Shown here: piece by piece, positions 11,608-21,757 of the stretch | How positions within the stretch are numbered: the stretch's first letter is position 1 | Layout of the letters: the number at the start of each line of letters is the position of its first letter | Assembly (NCBI GenBank): GCA_025677825.1 | Contig: JAIXMO010000002.1 | Location: 985,678-1,049,677 of the forward strand | Direction of reading: 5' to 3' | From: Helicostylum pulchrum | Lineage: Eukaryota > Mucoromycota > Mucoromycetes > Mucorales > Mucoraceae | Length of the DNA: 64,000 nucleotides | Program-made: the position numbers and the translations under genes | Notes under the pieces: model-generated | Database searches by the model: none | What the model was told of the DNA's origin: nothing | What the model saw: only the letters and a program-made list of their open reading frames with translations

Positions 11608-12348
11608 TGACTAGTTGAAAATAACAATAAAAAAAAAGAAAAAAAGGAAAAAATAATAAAAATTTGTTTCATAGAGATTTATCTACTGTTTATGTGTGTG
11701 TGTGTGTACGGTTTAGTTCAATCTCAGATGAAAAAACATGACTATACTTGCAAAAGTAACTTTAATATATTAAAGTGATGCAGTGCATACTACTACTACT
11801 GTCTTGGCATTTAATAAGCGTAGAATATGTTGAAAAAGTAAGACAGTAATTGTTTTCGGGTGCGTAACTTTGCATTAAAGTTTCCATGGATGTACGAGAC
11901 CCTTGGATACATACTAACGCTTTGTTTAGACGCAGAGGAGTTTCAAGAACCAAACAGTCCATCTATTTTCTTATGTCCTGTTAAGCCTTGCTCTCTAGTA
12001 TTAATAGTTTTTGCTTTTGTAATTGGTGAGATCTCACTTCTTTTTATTATAGTTCTGCAGGACATATAGTCTCGTCGTATTCTGTTCGAAACAGCGATAA
12101 CGATAAGAACATACGATTCAAGTACGGAGACTTATTTTGAGGCCTTGATTTTAATTAAATATCAAGGGGGTATAGTTGTACATCAAAATGTTTTAACTGC
12201 ATACATAAAAACTCGCCTTCTCTCTATACACACTTAATGCTAAAGACATTTTTAACAAGTCACGTCAACTGATTTTTTTTAAAACAGTTTTTTTTGCAAC
12301 AAGTTTCTTTTTGTTTTCATATAATTTTTTTTAAAAAAAAAAGCAATA
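11608..12348. promoter_or_regulatory. Divergent promoter region, NDT1 / CENP-P-like
   Basis: This 741-bp spacer separates divergent starts. It holds a (GT)n run near 11696-11706, T-tracts, and a T8A10 tract at 12325-12342 placed directly before the ATG at 12349. The frames 11762-11962 and 11860-12069 overlap antisense and look random. Confidence 0.4.
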
Positions 12349-13818
12349 ATGTCAGACCATGAGATGGAAGGTTTAGAGTTTGAGAATAGAACGACAGCTA
12401 ACTTGTTTAATGAGAGACTATTAAGAGCGAGAGAAGAAGCTTCAAACGATGAAATAGACGATCGTATTGTATGTCTCTTTTTTTTTTTTTTTTAAAAAAA
12501 AAAGGTACATAAAGACTAATGGTTATAGCTTAGAACTTGGACGGAATATTCGATTCGGATGATCCAGTACTTCTGGAAGCACGCTTAAAAACTATAGAAG
12601 AACAAGTAAAACGTATGGAGTCAAAAGTTAGACTTATGGAAGACAAACTTGAAGACCGAAAGGCCAGAAGAGCGCTGGAAGCTTCACTCACTAATATGAC
12701 ACCAGAGGAAAGAGCAATACATTTTGAGAAACAAGAAGAGGAAAATCCTCAAGATATACCCGATTTAGACGTTATATTGTAAATATTTTACATTTAAAAT
12801 ATTTTGATACACTTTTTTTTTTAAACTTTTTTTTTTTTTTTTTTTTTTTTGGAAAAAAAGTGAGTACTTGTTACTCTTATCAAGTGCACCGCCAGATGAT
12901 GTAAACGATCTCTCAACAACTGATTTTATTAAACCTCATGCTGGTATCCGTAAAAAAGCGTTAGAGGATACATGGGTACTTAAGCAAGAAAAGTATTCAT
13001 CGGTTCATTTTGTAAAAGCAGATAATGTATTAGAAAGTAACCCAGATGCAGCAGGTAACCGAGAAAATGCCTCCCCCCAAAAAAAAAAGATATTAAAAAA
13101 AAGGGGGCCGTATATTAGGTGAGATTCGTCATTGTGAATTAGGAGGTAATTGTCACGATATGGAATTCAATATCACTTTTGACGTACTTGAACCATCCAT
13201 GGAAATGTCAAATTTGGTATTTGAAGTTGGGATTGAAATGCAATTAGAAATTGGTGATATATTAGAAAGGTATATAAAGGTTTATATAACTCATTTGTAA
13301 AAACCTGGGTTTTCTAACTGTACAGCAAAAAAGGATACGAGAAGAATGCGATTTACTACAATTCTTTCGAGTGCTGACACACTATGCGACGCTTGAAAAG
13401 GAACGCAAAACGATATTTGAAAAGCTGGTAGACCGATATTCTAATACGGAATTACACATTGAGCTATTATCGCCATCGAAACTAATGTTTGAAGGAAGTA
13501 GCTCTGCGTATATAACACTAGAGTGGAATACTGAAAAGGTAGTTACGGACAAGTTTCGATTGGATTGTAATGCTGCAAATTATATCAAGCCTATATTATC
13601 GATGGAAGCTTTTAATTTGGGTAATTGTAAGTGTGTATTATATATAAATATTTCTTATATCTTTTACTTATTTGTTGGTAGCAAATGATGGGGATTCGTT
13701 TGATATTGCTTCGCAGATGAACGATTATTTTATGATGCTGCTTAAAATGAGGGGCGTTTATGAGGCAACTGAATTCATTGTTAATAAAGTGTTTATGCCA
13801 TTAGAGGAAGAGGCATAA
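12349..13818 (+). CDS. Kinetochore protein CENP-P / Ctf19-like
   Basis: This is probably a subunit of the inner-kinetochore COMA/CENP-O-P-Q-U complex. Six exons (12349-12468, 12534-12778, 12861-13054, 13104-13269, 13334-13626, 13682-13818) give 384 residues in one frame. Residues about 50-100 form a coiled coil (KTIEEQVKRMESKVRLMEDK). The C-terminal half has CENP-P-like features: HAGIRKKALED, then ELGGNCHDMEFNITFDVLEP, then CDLLQFFRVLTHYATLEKER, which parallels the FFRSL...R..F block of animal CENP-P. Length and order (coil then double RWD-type domain) fit. The assignment rests on motif memory; CENP-O/Mcm21 is the main alternative. Exon 4 begins after an A-rich intron that would look like a frameshift if read through. 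Confidence 0.65.
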
Positions 13819-14067
13819 AAAGCTCAATTTACAGTCCAATGTTTTTTTTTGGGGTCTTCTCAAAGGTATTCTTAATAATTTGCCCTGTGAGTTTTTCAGG
13901 TACCAGAAACTGTCAAGGATTGACTTTTTGAGAGGTACGAAGCATTGTGAAAGCAGTCCGAATGATACTTGCATCATGTGACCGTAGTATTTTTTTTAAA
14001 AAATGAAAAGTTACGACTTTTTTTTTTCTTTTTAAAAAAAAACCATCTTTTATACATTAAACAGCAA

Positions 14068-14790
14068 ATGGATTTCCAAAACCGAGTTGGTAGTAAGCAT
14101 AGAAGTGGAGGAGTAGCAAGTTTTTCCGAGTCCAATGTGGATCGTCGTGAGAGACTTCGTAAACTTGCGATGGAAACGATTGATATTGCAAAGGATCCGT
14201 ACTTTATGAAGAATCATCTTGGTTCATACGAATGTAAACTTTGTTTGACGTTACATACCAGCGAAGGGTCTTACCTTGCTCATACACAAGGAAAAAAACA
14301 TCAAACGAATTTAGCACGCAGAGCAGCTAAAGAAGCTAAAGAAAACAACATTATACAAGCAGCTGTAGGACCTGCTAAACCGCTTGTGGCTCCTCGTCGT
14401 AATATCATCAAGATTGGCAGACCGGGTTACAGAGTGACTAAAGTACGTGACCCTGTTACGAGACAGCTTGGTTTCTTGTTCCAAATTCAATACCCTCAGA
14501 TTGCAGAAGACGTTATTCCTCGTCATCGATTTATGGGTGCGTATGAACAGAAAGTTGAAGCACCTAATAACGCTTATCAGTACTTGATTGTGGCCGCTGA
14601 ACCCTATGAATCAATTGCATTTAAAATCCAAAGTCAAAAAGTAGATGAAACACCAGGTAAATTTTGGACACATTGGGATCAAGATTCTAAACAGTTTTCG
14701 CTGCAGTTCTTTTTTAAGAATGAGAAGAATGGTATGTTTGAAGGTATGACCGCTCCTATTATGGCTCCTCCTCCAACTGCCACTGTTTAA
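14068..14790 (+). CDS. SF3A2: Splicing factor 3A subunit 2 (Prp11/SF3a66)
   Basis: This U2 snRNP component helps build the 17S U2 particle and recognise the branch site. It is a single-exon frame of 240 residues, close to the length of other fungal orthologues, which lack the long C-terminal repeats of the human protein. The N-terminus MDFQNRVGSKHRSGG is a family hallmark. The matrin-type C2H2 zinc finger is YECKLCLTLHTSEGSYLAHT with the second histidine in QGKKHQ. After it come GRPGYRVTKVRDP and the conserved hydrophobic C-domain with EPYESIAFKIQS. I chose the ATG at 14068 because the upstream extension from 13969 reads through A/T tracts and the motif block begins exactly here; TTAAACAG just upstream could be a 5'-UTR splice acceptor. 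Confidence 0.95.
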   Translation: MDFQNRVGSKHRSGGVASFSESNVDRRERLRKLAMETIDIAKDPYFMKNHLGSYECKLCLTLHTSEGSYLAHTQGKKHQTNLARRAAKEAKENNIIQAAVGPAKPLVAPRRNIIKIGRPGYRVTKVRDPVTRQLGFLFQIQYPQIAEDVIPRHRFMGAYEQKVEAPNNAYQYLIVAAEPYESIAFKIQSQKVDETPGKFWTHWDQDSKQFSLQFFFKNEKNGMFEGMTAPIMAPPPTATV

Positions 14791-14941
14791 AATAATAAAA
14801 AACACACAACTTTGTATACACCCCTCTTTTTTTTTATATAATCTTTTTTTATTCTTTTTATATATAAAAAAAAAAAGTTTTAAATCTATACACACATAAT
14901 ATGATAAAAAAACAAAATGGTTTTTCATTTCTTTTTTCCTT

Positions 14942-15592
14942 CTAAAGACGTCTGGCCTTCTTGGGTCTACAACCACCAAAAGGTATAGGGGTAGCATCAG
15001 TAATACGCTTTACATTCCATTGTGATCCACCAACAAGAGCCTTGAAGGCAGCATCACGACCAGGACCGAACCCCTTGAGGACGATATGAATATTAGGTAC
15101 TTGTAAATTCTTTGCGTTCATCTTATCCAAGAGTTGCATAGCGGCTTGATGAGCAGCTTCATATCCACTACGAGCAGCTTTTTTAAATCCTGCAGAACCA
15201 CCCGAGGTAGTCACAAGGGGGGCTCCAGTAGGTCTGGTTAAAGTGATGATGGTGTTGTTGGGACTGGCGTGGATATGAAGTTGGTGAGGTGCTTGACCCA
15301 TAGTAGCTAAAGATGAAGTAAAAGAACTGATATCTAAGGTCAAACCTCCTCCACTATCTCCCTTTCTATTCTTTTGTTTTCTGGCAGATTCATTAAGAAC
15401 ATTGGATGTAGCGTCGTTTTCAGGTTTGGAAGACGCCAAAACGCTTAAAATACCATCGAATTGAGTTGTGGTCGATTTCTCTTGCTCAAAAGTAGGTGTT
15501 GTGCTGTTGAAACGTGTTTGGTTTAATGGTTGAGTTAAAGAGCGACTCCAACGTGTGAAGGCCTTGGGCAATGTGTTTTTAATGGCCAACAT
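14942..15592 (-). CDS. MRPS11: Mitochondrial ribosomal protein uS11m
   Basis: This is a platform protein of the mitochondrial small ribosomal subunit (MRPS18 in budding yeast). It is an intron-less frame of 216 residues. The first about 40 residues (MLAIKNTLPKAFTRWSRSL) are basic and hydroxylated, as expected for a matrix-targeting presequence. The uS11 domain fills the C-terminal half, with NNTIITLTRPTGAP, KKAARSGYEAAHQAA, VLKGFGPGRDAAFKAL and the final PFGGCRPKKARRL. I chose the ATG at 15592 over an in-frame ATG at 15643 because it opens the presequence, while the longer leader reads through an A/T tract. The gene converges on SF3A2 with 151 bp between stops. Confidence 0.93.
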   Translation of the reverse strand: MLAIKNTLPKAFTRWSRSLTQPLNQTRFNSTTPTFEQEKSTTTQFDGILSVLASSKPENDATSNVLNESARKQKNRKGDSGGGLTLDISSFTSSLATMGQAPHQLHIHASPNNTIITLTRPTGAPLVTTSGGSAGFKKAARSGYEAAHQAAMQLLDKMNAKNLQVPNIHIVLKGFGPGRDAAFKALVGGSQWNVKRITDATPIPFGGCRPKKARRL

Positions 15593-16319
15593 TTTTTTTT
15601 TCTTTTCGTTAAATATATGTGGTATTAAAAAAAAAACTGTCAAAGCCTCCCAGGGGATTTACCGGGCTACCCTTTCTTTTGAGTAGAACGTAAATCAAGT
15701 ATGATTGGCTATTTAATTAATTCGCGTGACTGTAAATCGAGCTCTTTCAGCATAAAAAACGAGAGGTTTATGTAGTCTACTTGAAAAAAAAAAAAAAACG
15801 ATGCTTTATCAATTGATACAAAGGTTTGAAAGGCTACTTGTAATAGGAAAGAAAGAAAACCCCTCAAAAAAACCCAAAATTGTTCAAAGTATCAAAACGT
15901 AAAACTCGGTACGAGAATAAAACCAATGAACCATAACTAACAAGTTTTGGTATGACAATGATAGCAAACAGCTTCTTTTAGCAGTCGAATGAAGATTTTA
16001 TTAATAGCAAGAGGTGTGGTTTGTTTGACGGATGACTTGCTTTTGTGTACTACAAACGGCTTTTTACGTATAATTGGTAAAAGACCTTTCGGAATCAACC
16101 ATTGAAAAAGTGTTTGCCGCTAAAAATATACATGATGTGTACCAGAAATAGCAGCAGAATGGGTTTATAGGCTCTTGATGTAAAGCACTTTATAAGTCTT
16201 TGTTTTAAAATTAATGTTGGTGACTATATTACACTAGACAGTGTTCGCACCAAATCACATGTGTTGTAAAAAAAAAAAACCGAGTTTATTAAAAGTTACG
16301 GCTGGTTATGTTAAATAAT
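15593..16319. other. Intergenic, no gene seen
   Basis: A/T homopolymers and scattered stops occur in all frames. I see no RNA-like structure or repeat here. Confidence 0.5.
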
Positions 16320-16947
16320 TTATTCAGTTTCTGACATATTTATCCGTGTACGCTTTGAAAAATACTCGAGAGGCCAAAAATCGGCACAATTCTTAAGAAA
16401 ATGCATTCTCGAGCCCAGGTCAATCAGATTTTTAAGAACACACTTGAGCATACCCATCTTCTCATCTTCTGACAGGGAGTCCCATGTTTTACACCCATTT
16501 TTGCTGTCAGAGATCGTGAAGATATAGTAGGCTAAATAGGAAGAGCATCGTATTTTGTATAATAAAGTTTTAAGTTATACACTGGTCAAGCCTTCTACAT
16601 GATGTTTTAATAAAGTTTTGATAACTTTTTCCTGTGATTTTACGGTGAAAATACCCTTTGGGGCAGGGATGATATATGGTTCAGTTTGTTCGGTTTTTAC
16701 AGTTTGTTCGTTTTGTTCGGTTTGTTCTCTACTAGAGATATCATCTAATTTCTGTTGCAAAGTATCGACTTTTGCTTCAAGCAAAGAAATTTTACTTTCA
16801 AAGAGTTTGGTTGTTTTTTTCCAACTTGTCATCCATTTCTTGTTGGTGCTTGGAGAGAGCTCTTTGCGCGATAGCCTCTATTATTCGTGATAAATCGGAG
16901 GATGATTGGTCATGGTCTTCAGAACTACGTCGTCTTTTGGGAGGCAT
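16320..16947 (-). pseudogene. Broken coiled-coil protein of unknown family
   Basis: From ATG 16947 the frame encodes MPPKRRRSSEDHDQSSSDLS and a helical region, then breaks at a run of seven T (A7 on the coding strand) at 16814-16820. Shifting by one base restores a long coiled coil (FESKISLLEAKVDTLQQKLD), a Q/E/T-rich linker and KGIFTVKSQEKVIKTLLKHH. This frame meets a TAA at 16575-16577 but continues open and coding-like to 16320 (YYIFTISDSKNGCKTWDSLS, then LIDLGSRMHFLKNCADFWPL). The expected product is about 208 residues: basic N-terminus, coiled coil, C-terminal globular domain. One frameshift and one in-frame stop make it a likely pseudogene, unless assembly errors or recoding apply. A similar coil-plus-C-domain layout occurs at 28970. 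Confidence 0.55.
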
Positions 16948-17691
16948 ATTTTTTTCTTTTTTAATTTATGTAAATAGAAAAGAACAAAATGTAAAAAAAA
17001 AAAATAGCGTTCAAAATTGTAACAAATATTACGAGGCTTAAAAATAGTTTTAGTCCAATAAATCAATTAATCAAAAAGGACGGGAACAGGTGTCTCGTGT
17101 TATTATAATTATTTTTTCGTGAATTATAAAGAAATATAAGAATTGGAGCTCTTTAATTTAGAATTTATGTTTATGTATTTCAGTTGTATCATACAAGCTA
17201 ATAACCTGAAGTAAACGTAACTAATTAGTTCATTATGGAGGACCCCAAAATTCTGCTAATCAAATTACTATGCATGACTTTAACTAATTATTTTATTTTT
17301 TATAGGTGGCATCGGTCAAGTGGCCATCATTTCTCAATTCAACCAGGGCCAAATTGATTCCAACTGAAGTAACATATCTCTGGTTCATATAAACTTAAAA
17401 GTTATAGTGTAACTAGTCCCTTCCTGTTAAACTTTAATTTGGGTTGTAATATCGTATTTCGCAATCCTAATAAAAGTGGACTGCAATAAAAGCTCTAAAT
17501 TGTTTTTTTTGTTCGTGCATACTTTACAAGGATTATTCATCTCCTAAACTAACTATATATTTAATCACTTACATACCAACATTAAATACCAGAAGAAGAA
17601 AAAAAAAAAGGACTTTTTATTATTTACACTACTTTCGAAAAAGAAAAAACCGTTTTTGAGGAGAATTAAAACCTTTTTGCGCATCTTCTAT
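16948..17691. other. Intergenic with one exon-like scrap
   Basis: This is mostly non-coding. An acceptor TATAG at 17301-17305 is followed by a frame GGIGQVAIISQFNQGQIDSN and a TGA at 17365-17367, which looks like the last exon of a lost secreted-protein gene. No upstream exon was found. Confidence 0.3.
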
Positions 17692-19536
17692 TCAAATAAG
17701 TGCACCGCTTACGATGTCAAACTCTTCAAATAACAGTGTACCGCTTATGATATTAAACTCGTCAATAACAGTAACGAAATTTTGTTCAATTTCATCGATA
17801 GAATCTTGATAAGTGCTTTGTATCATTTTAAAAGCGCTTGAAGACTCGACATAGGTCCTCCACGTACGTTTTAAATTCGTCATCATTTGTGTGCCTTCAC
17901 TCATGGTTCCATAAACACGTTCATAAAACAGTGGATTCAATTCCGAATCTTCGTTTAATTCGTTAAAGAGCAACCTGATATGGCATTTAAAAATATCTAC
18001 AAATTCAATTGTTCCAAGTAAAGTATACCCAAGTTCAAATTCTTCCGACGACCTTAGATAATCGATATATTGGTATGTCATATTCTTGTAAGCCATTTGT
18101 ACCTCTTCAAGAATATCTATGCTTTCAGATAACATATCACCCACCAAGACTTGCTGATTGAAGAAAAGAACATGCGCATCTGATGTCAGTTTTCTGACTG
18201 TTTGTTTGATCAAGTCCGTTTTCGTTCTTAGCTCCTTCAGATCGGAAAAGGTTGCTTGTGGTAAGTTGGCAAATAAATGGGCAAAACCGACTCTATCATT
18301 TTCACCAAACCCAAGGGAGTTCCATCTGTGTTCTTCTTCTTCAGTATATACAACACAAGAAAAATCAGTTGCTTCGGATGCAGATAAAATTTCGCAATTC
18401 ATCCAATGATCAACTTTACCATGTATATTATCGCTTTCAGCTTGACTAAGCGCAGGAGTATCGGGAGGGGAATCTGGGTCAGCCTTTTCAGCAACACTAT
18501 TATCGGGGTCTGCTGTATTCCATATCAGACTTTGAAGGGAAGCATCAGAGATACTACTAGAAACAAAAGTGCATCTATCCACAGAGATTGGGGTCTCATC
18601 AGTTGGAAATCCCGCCGCATACATGATCCTGCTTAGCCGTTCCTTTGTATTCTTATCATCATCCTCGGTTTTTTCTGGAAGCTCCGTCAAAATAGTTTGA
18701 AGTAATCGTATATCCTTCAAGACATTTTCAGCGTAATCTTTAAACAAAGCCGACCGACGATTTTTCTCACTAGAAAATAATAACATTTTCTTTATGAACC
18801 CAGGTCTCTTTCTTTTTACAGGTTTCATAAAATCTTGGCTTAAAAAGTTGACGAGATATGTATCTTCAATGGAAGAACCAGTACGTAGCAGTGTATCCAA
18901 GTCATGTTTTGAGATAATTTCATTTGCAATAGCTGAATTTGTCGAGTGAGACAACACAAAATCACAAAGAAAAAGACTGTAAGATGAACCAAGCACACCA
19001 GACAGTAGAGCAGTAACCTTCTGAAACACCTCATACCCATCATACTGTTCCTTTATTGGTATATCAAAAAAAATCGAGATAAAAAGCACAATTGTTTTTG
19101 CTGTTAGTTCAGTGCCATCGGCATCGTAGCGCAAGTGTCTTAACAACTCTTTCAATCTAGTATCTCTATCAACCGAAAACAATTCTATAAGAATATTTTT
19201 TGAAACGAGTTGTATACTTTGTTCTTGAAATAATAGGTCTGTTTCACTCTCTTGGAGACAAGACAATGGGCGAAAATTGTTGATGTATATCCATCTTTGA
19301 AGTTGCTCCAGGTATGCTTCAAATGTTTCAGATGCCCCTTCTCGATCGAATATGAATTTATTACAGATTTTTACATGATTGTATTCAAAAAATACAGGCG
19401 CTTCTGGAAGTGGCGTAGGAACATTAATACTATTAGGACGTACTTTTTGGATACGCAAGCGATAAGAAACGTATAAAATAATCCAAATAAACCAAATAAA
19501 CCAAATAAACCAAAGCTCTAAAATTGCGAAAACCAT
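17692..19536 (-). CDS. Orphan 614-aa protein with N-terminal membrane anchor
   Basis: This is an uninterrupted single-exon frame of 614 residues with normal coding composition. I do not recognise its family. Residues about 3-25 form a Trp/Ile/Phe-rich transmembrane segment (LWFIWFIWFIWIILYVSY) built on a 9-bp tandem DNA repeat (CCAAATAAA on the plus strand, about 19485-19513). The next 250 residues are helical and leucine-rich, then a basic stretch KPVKRKRPGFIKKML, an acidic Ser/Pro-rich linker (about residues 320-400), and a long helical C-terminal region. The last 25 residues hold a duplicated motif, EFNIISGTLLF and EFDIVSGALI, encoded by a 35-36-bp direct repeat at 17697-17770. It lies among decayed lineage-specific genes yet has no break, so it may be under selection or recently arrived. 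Confidence 0.7.
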   Translation of the reverse strand: MVFAILELWFIWFIWFIWIILYVSYRLRIQKVRPNSINVPTPLPEAPVFFEYNHVKICNKFIFDREGASETFEAYLEQLQRWIYINNFRPLSCLQESETDLLFQEQSIQLVSKNILIELFSVDRDTRLKELLRHLRYDADGTELTAKTIVLFISIFFDIPIKEQYDGYEVFQKVTALLSGVLGSSYSLFLCDFVLSHSTNSAIANEIISKHDLDTLLRTGSSIEDTYLVNFLSQDFMKPVKRKRPGFIKKMLLFSSEKNRRSALFKDYAENVLKDIRLLQTILTELPEKTEDDDKNTKERLSRIMYAAGFPTDETPISVDRCTFVSSSISDASLQSLIWNTADPDNSVAEKADPDSPPDTPALSQAESDNIHGKVDHWMNCEILSASEATDFSCVVYTEEEEHRWNSLGFGENDRVGFAHLFANLPQATFSDLKELRTKTDLIKQTVRKLTSDAHVLFFNQQVLVGDMLSESIDILEEVQMAYKNMTYQYIDYLRSSEEFELGYTLLGTIEFVDIFKCHIRLLFNELNEDSELNPLFYERVYGTMSEGTQMMTNLKRTWRTYVESSSAFKMIQSTYQDSIDEIEQNFVTVIDEFNIISGTLLFEEFDIVSGALI

Positions 19537-19788
19537 TTGGCAACTAAAAGGGTGAATATATTAATTGCTCAAGACAACTATTTTTATACTCGACAATAAA
19601 CCAATTTATTATTAACCTCACACAAAGAAGATGCACCTTTTGGATAATAAATTGGCAACTTTCTTTAATATGTGTGCTTCATTGTTGTTTTAGTCCAATC
19701 AGATTTAGTCAAATATCACTTAATCAAAAAAAAAAAAAACTGGAATAGGAGGTGGCCTCCGCATATTATTTCTTTTTTTTATATTATT
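19537..19788. promoter_or_regulatory. Spacer upstream of the 614-aa gene
   Basis: This is a short AT-rich divergent spacer with an A13 tract at about 19726-19739. No defined motif is seen. Confidence 0.3.
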
Positions 19789-20208
19789 TCAGATATGAAA
19801 ACATTTAAACAGAAAGACTATGTTAAACATCTCGATTATCATGGAGCTCAAATTTTAATGCCAAGGTTTGTCAAAACATCACGAACAATTATAAATAGTT
19901 CAGGAGAAGAAAGTCATGTTTCGGCGCTGATGCCATTTTTCCCACCAAAAACCAAAAGAAGCTCCTGGAAAAAAAAAACCGTGCTGAAAAAAAAATAATC
20001 GACACGCGTGAAACTGTTGGTACTGCAAACGAGGAACACGCAGAAGTAGCTAAAAAAGTCCAGACTCCTCTCCGCTTGACAGCAAAAGCAAGTTTGAAAA
20101 TAACAGGAATAATGAGGGAACACGGGGTATCCAAAACTGCTTCAGAAGAGATAATTTCTGCGTTCAAAGATTATTTGTTGACAGATCTCAAGCTAGGATA
20201 TCAATGAT
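19789..20208 (+). pseudogene. N-terminal fragment of a large-transposase-like protein
   Basis: From an in-frame ATG at about 19795 the first frame encodes MKTFKQKDYVKHLDYHGAQI and a Lys-rich stretch, ending at TAA after an A9 run (19987-19995). One base away, the frame continues as IDTRETVGTANEEHAEVAKK and SLKITGIMREHGVSKTASEE to a TGA near 20206. The segment resembles, from general familiarity, the N-terminal region of the large KDZ/Plavaka-like transposase genes of Mucorales, but no catalytic core follows. It is broken by a one-base deletion or insertion and truncated. The family call is inference. Confidence 0.35.
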
Positions 20209-20224
20209 TTACGCAAATCGATTT

Positions 20225-21031
20225 CTAACGTATATTACCATCCGATTCATGCCATTGGGCAAAAAAGTGCTTCTTGGAAGACATCGAGCTTTTTATGGTT
20301 GAGTTTTTTAAAGGCGACGATTTCACGGAGAGAGATTTATTAAGCCGGGTATGGAGATCGATCTTGCTAGCTTTCAATGAAGGTGAATTGAAGATCGAGG
20401 AGTATGTGTTTTTTTTAAAAAAAATCATGTTTTATTTTCTTACCTACGACTATTATAGGGATAAGTACAGCAAAAGCTACCAGCACACAAATAAGCATGA
20501 AAAGGAAGCTATCTAGCAATGAATCAATAAAAAAAAAGTAACGTCCCGAGCGGCCAGATCAATTGATGATATGGCCACAGCACGAAATTATTTCTTGATT
20601 CAAATAAATAAAAAAAATTATCTCCCAAATCTATGAAAGATATGAAGTTATTAAATGTATCACCGCACAAGAAGCGTAATATCAAAACTATTGCTTTAAT
20701 TACTTCAAGTAAGTAATATATAGTTAAAGATGATTATAGTATTTAATTTGATGTATGCGCTAACTACAACTAGAGCTAAAAATACAAATGCTGACTATGG
20801 ATATTTCCTGAAAGTTACGTATTCCGCGTAGAAAGAACGAAGACTTTTCAAATGTCCAAATGGTGTTCGGTATGTTCGTGAAGGATATTCAGAAATTGCT
20901 TAGAAATTACTTTGGCTCTCAAGAAAAAAAATCCTTGAAGAAACTGTCGCTCATCTCTTACCTCCCTTCATGCTTCAATTGGATTCAAGCAGAAAAAACG
21001 CGATGACCTCTCTCCTACTTTTTACAGCAAG
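20225..21031 (+). pseudogene. Decayed multi-exon lineage-specific gene
   Basis: An exon at 20274-20402 encodes DIELFMVEFFKGDDFTERDL and LLSRVWRSILLAFNEGELKI. A clean 57-nt GT-AG intron (20403-20459) leads to DKYSKSYQHTNKHEKEAI and a stop. In shifted frames the sequence goes on with MKRKLSSNESIKKK and then VTSRAARSIDDMATARNYF. Further down, the frame MVFGMFVKDIQKLLRNYF extends to about 21000. Several frameshifts are needed to join these. The pattern of helical N-domain then basic linker recalls families expanded in Mucorales. The function is unknown. Confidence 0.4.
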
Positions 21032-21757
21032 AAAAAATAATAATATACTTAAACAATAAAGTTTATACTTAATATTCGAATTATAAATCAGCGTATGCAT
21101 TTATTGATATTTAAGAGAGACCTTAAAATGAAAAAGATGTGGAGCGCGTATAGAACTTGTTAGTACGGCTTAATACGGCAACTCGTTTCAAGCGAGAATT
21201 TCACTTTTTTTTTAGAAGCGTGTAAATGACGGTTTAACCAGTCTTTGAAAAATAGATACAAAAATAAGAAGCTAGATTTGGCAAATCTCTCTCTCGGACG
21301 GACCGGGATTGATTTTTATACTCTAAATCACACACTTTTTTTTGTCTTGTTCTACCATTTGTACATAAAACTAATTGTGTAAATCATTTGAATATAAATA
21401 AAGCATTACAATCACTAAAAGTAATTATATATACCCTTTCGATAGTAGCTTTTAAAAGATATATACTATAAGTCAAAGGCTATTTTTATATTAAACACTT
21501 TTTTTTGTTACACATGTTTCTTTAAAAGGCGATTTGTTTTTTTGGGCTCTTTTTTACTGATCTTATTTTTAGCAAACTTTATTTCAACTGGTTCATGCAC
21601 ATTAGTTCCACTCACTAAGCTATAAGACTGCCAATATTTTTTCAGAAAATTGCGAATATAAAAAAAAGCAAATCAGTCATCATATTTCATTATCGAGTTT
21701 CTTTCTCTCTCTCTTTTTCATTCTTCTTTTTTTTTTTAAATTAATTAAACAATAATA
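21032..21757. promoter_or_regulatory. Gene-free region and promoter of the MGCC gene
   Basis: No coding frames are seen. A CT-rich stretch (about 21701-21730) and a T12 tract lie just before the ATG at 21758, a common layout for promoters in this window. Confidence 0.35.

Noticed and set aside
13055..13103. Frameshift in the CENP-P-like gene
   Set aside because: A GT-AG intron (13055-13103) restores frame exactly, so it is a spliced gene and not a broken one.
13969..14067. Longer N-terminus for SF3A2
   Set aside because: It reads through T/A tracts, and the family start MDFQNRVGS begins exactly at 14068.
15593..15643. Upstream in-frame ATG for uS11m
   Set aside because: The leader is low in complexity and hides the presequence that begins at the ATG at 15592.
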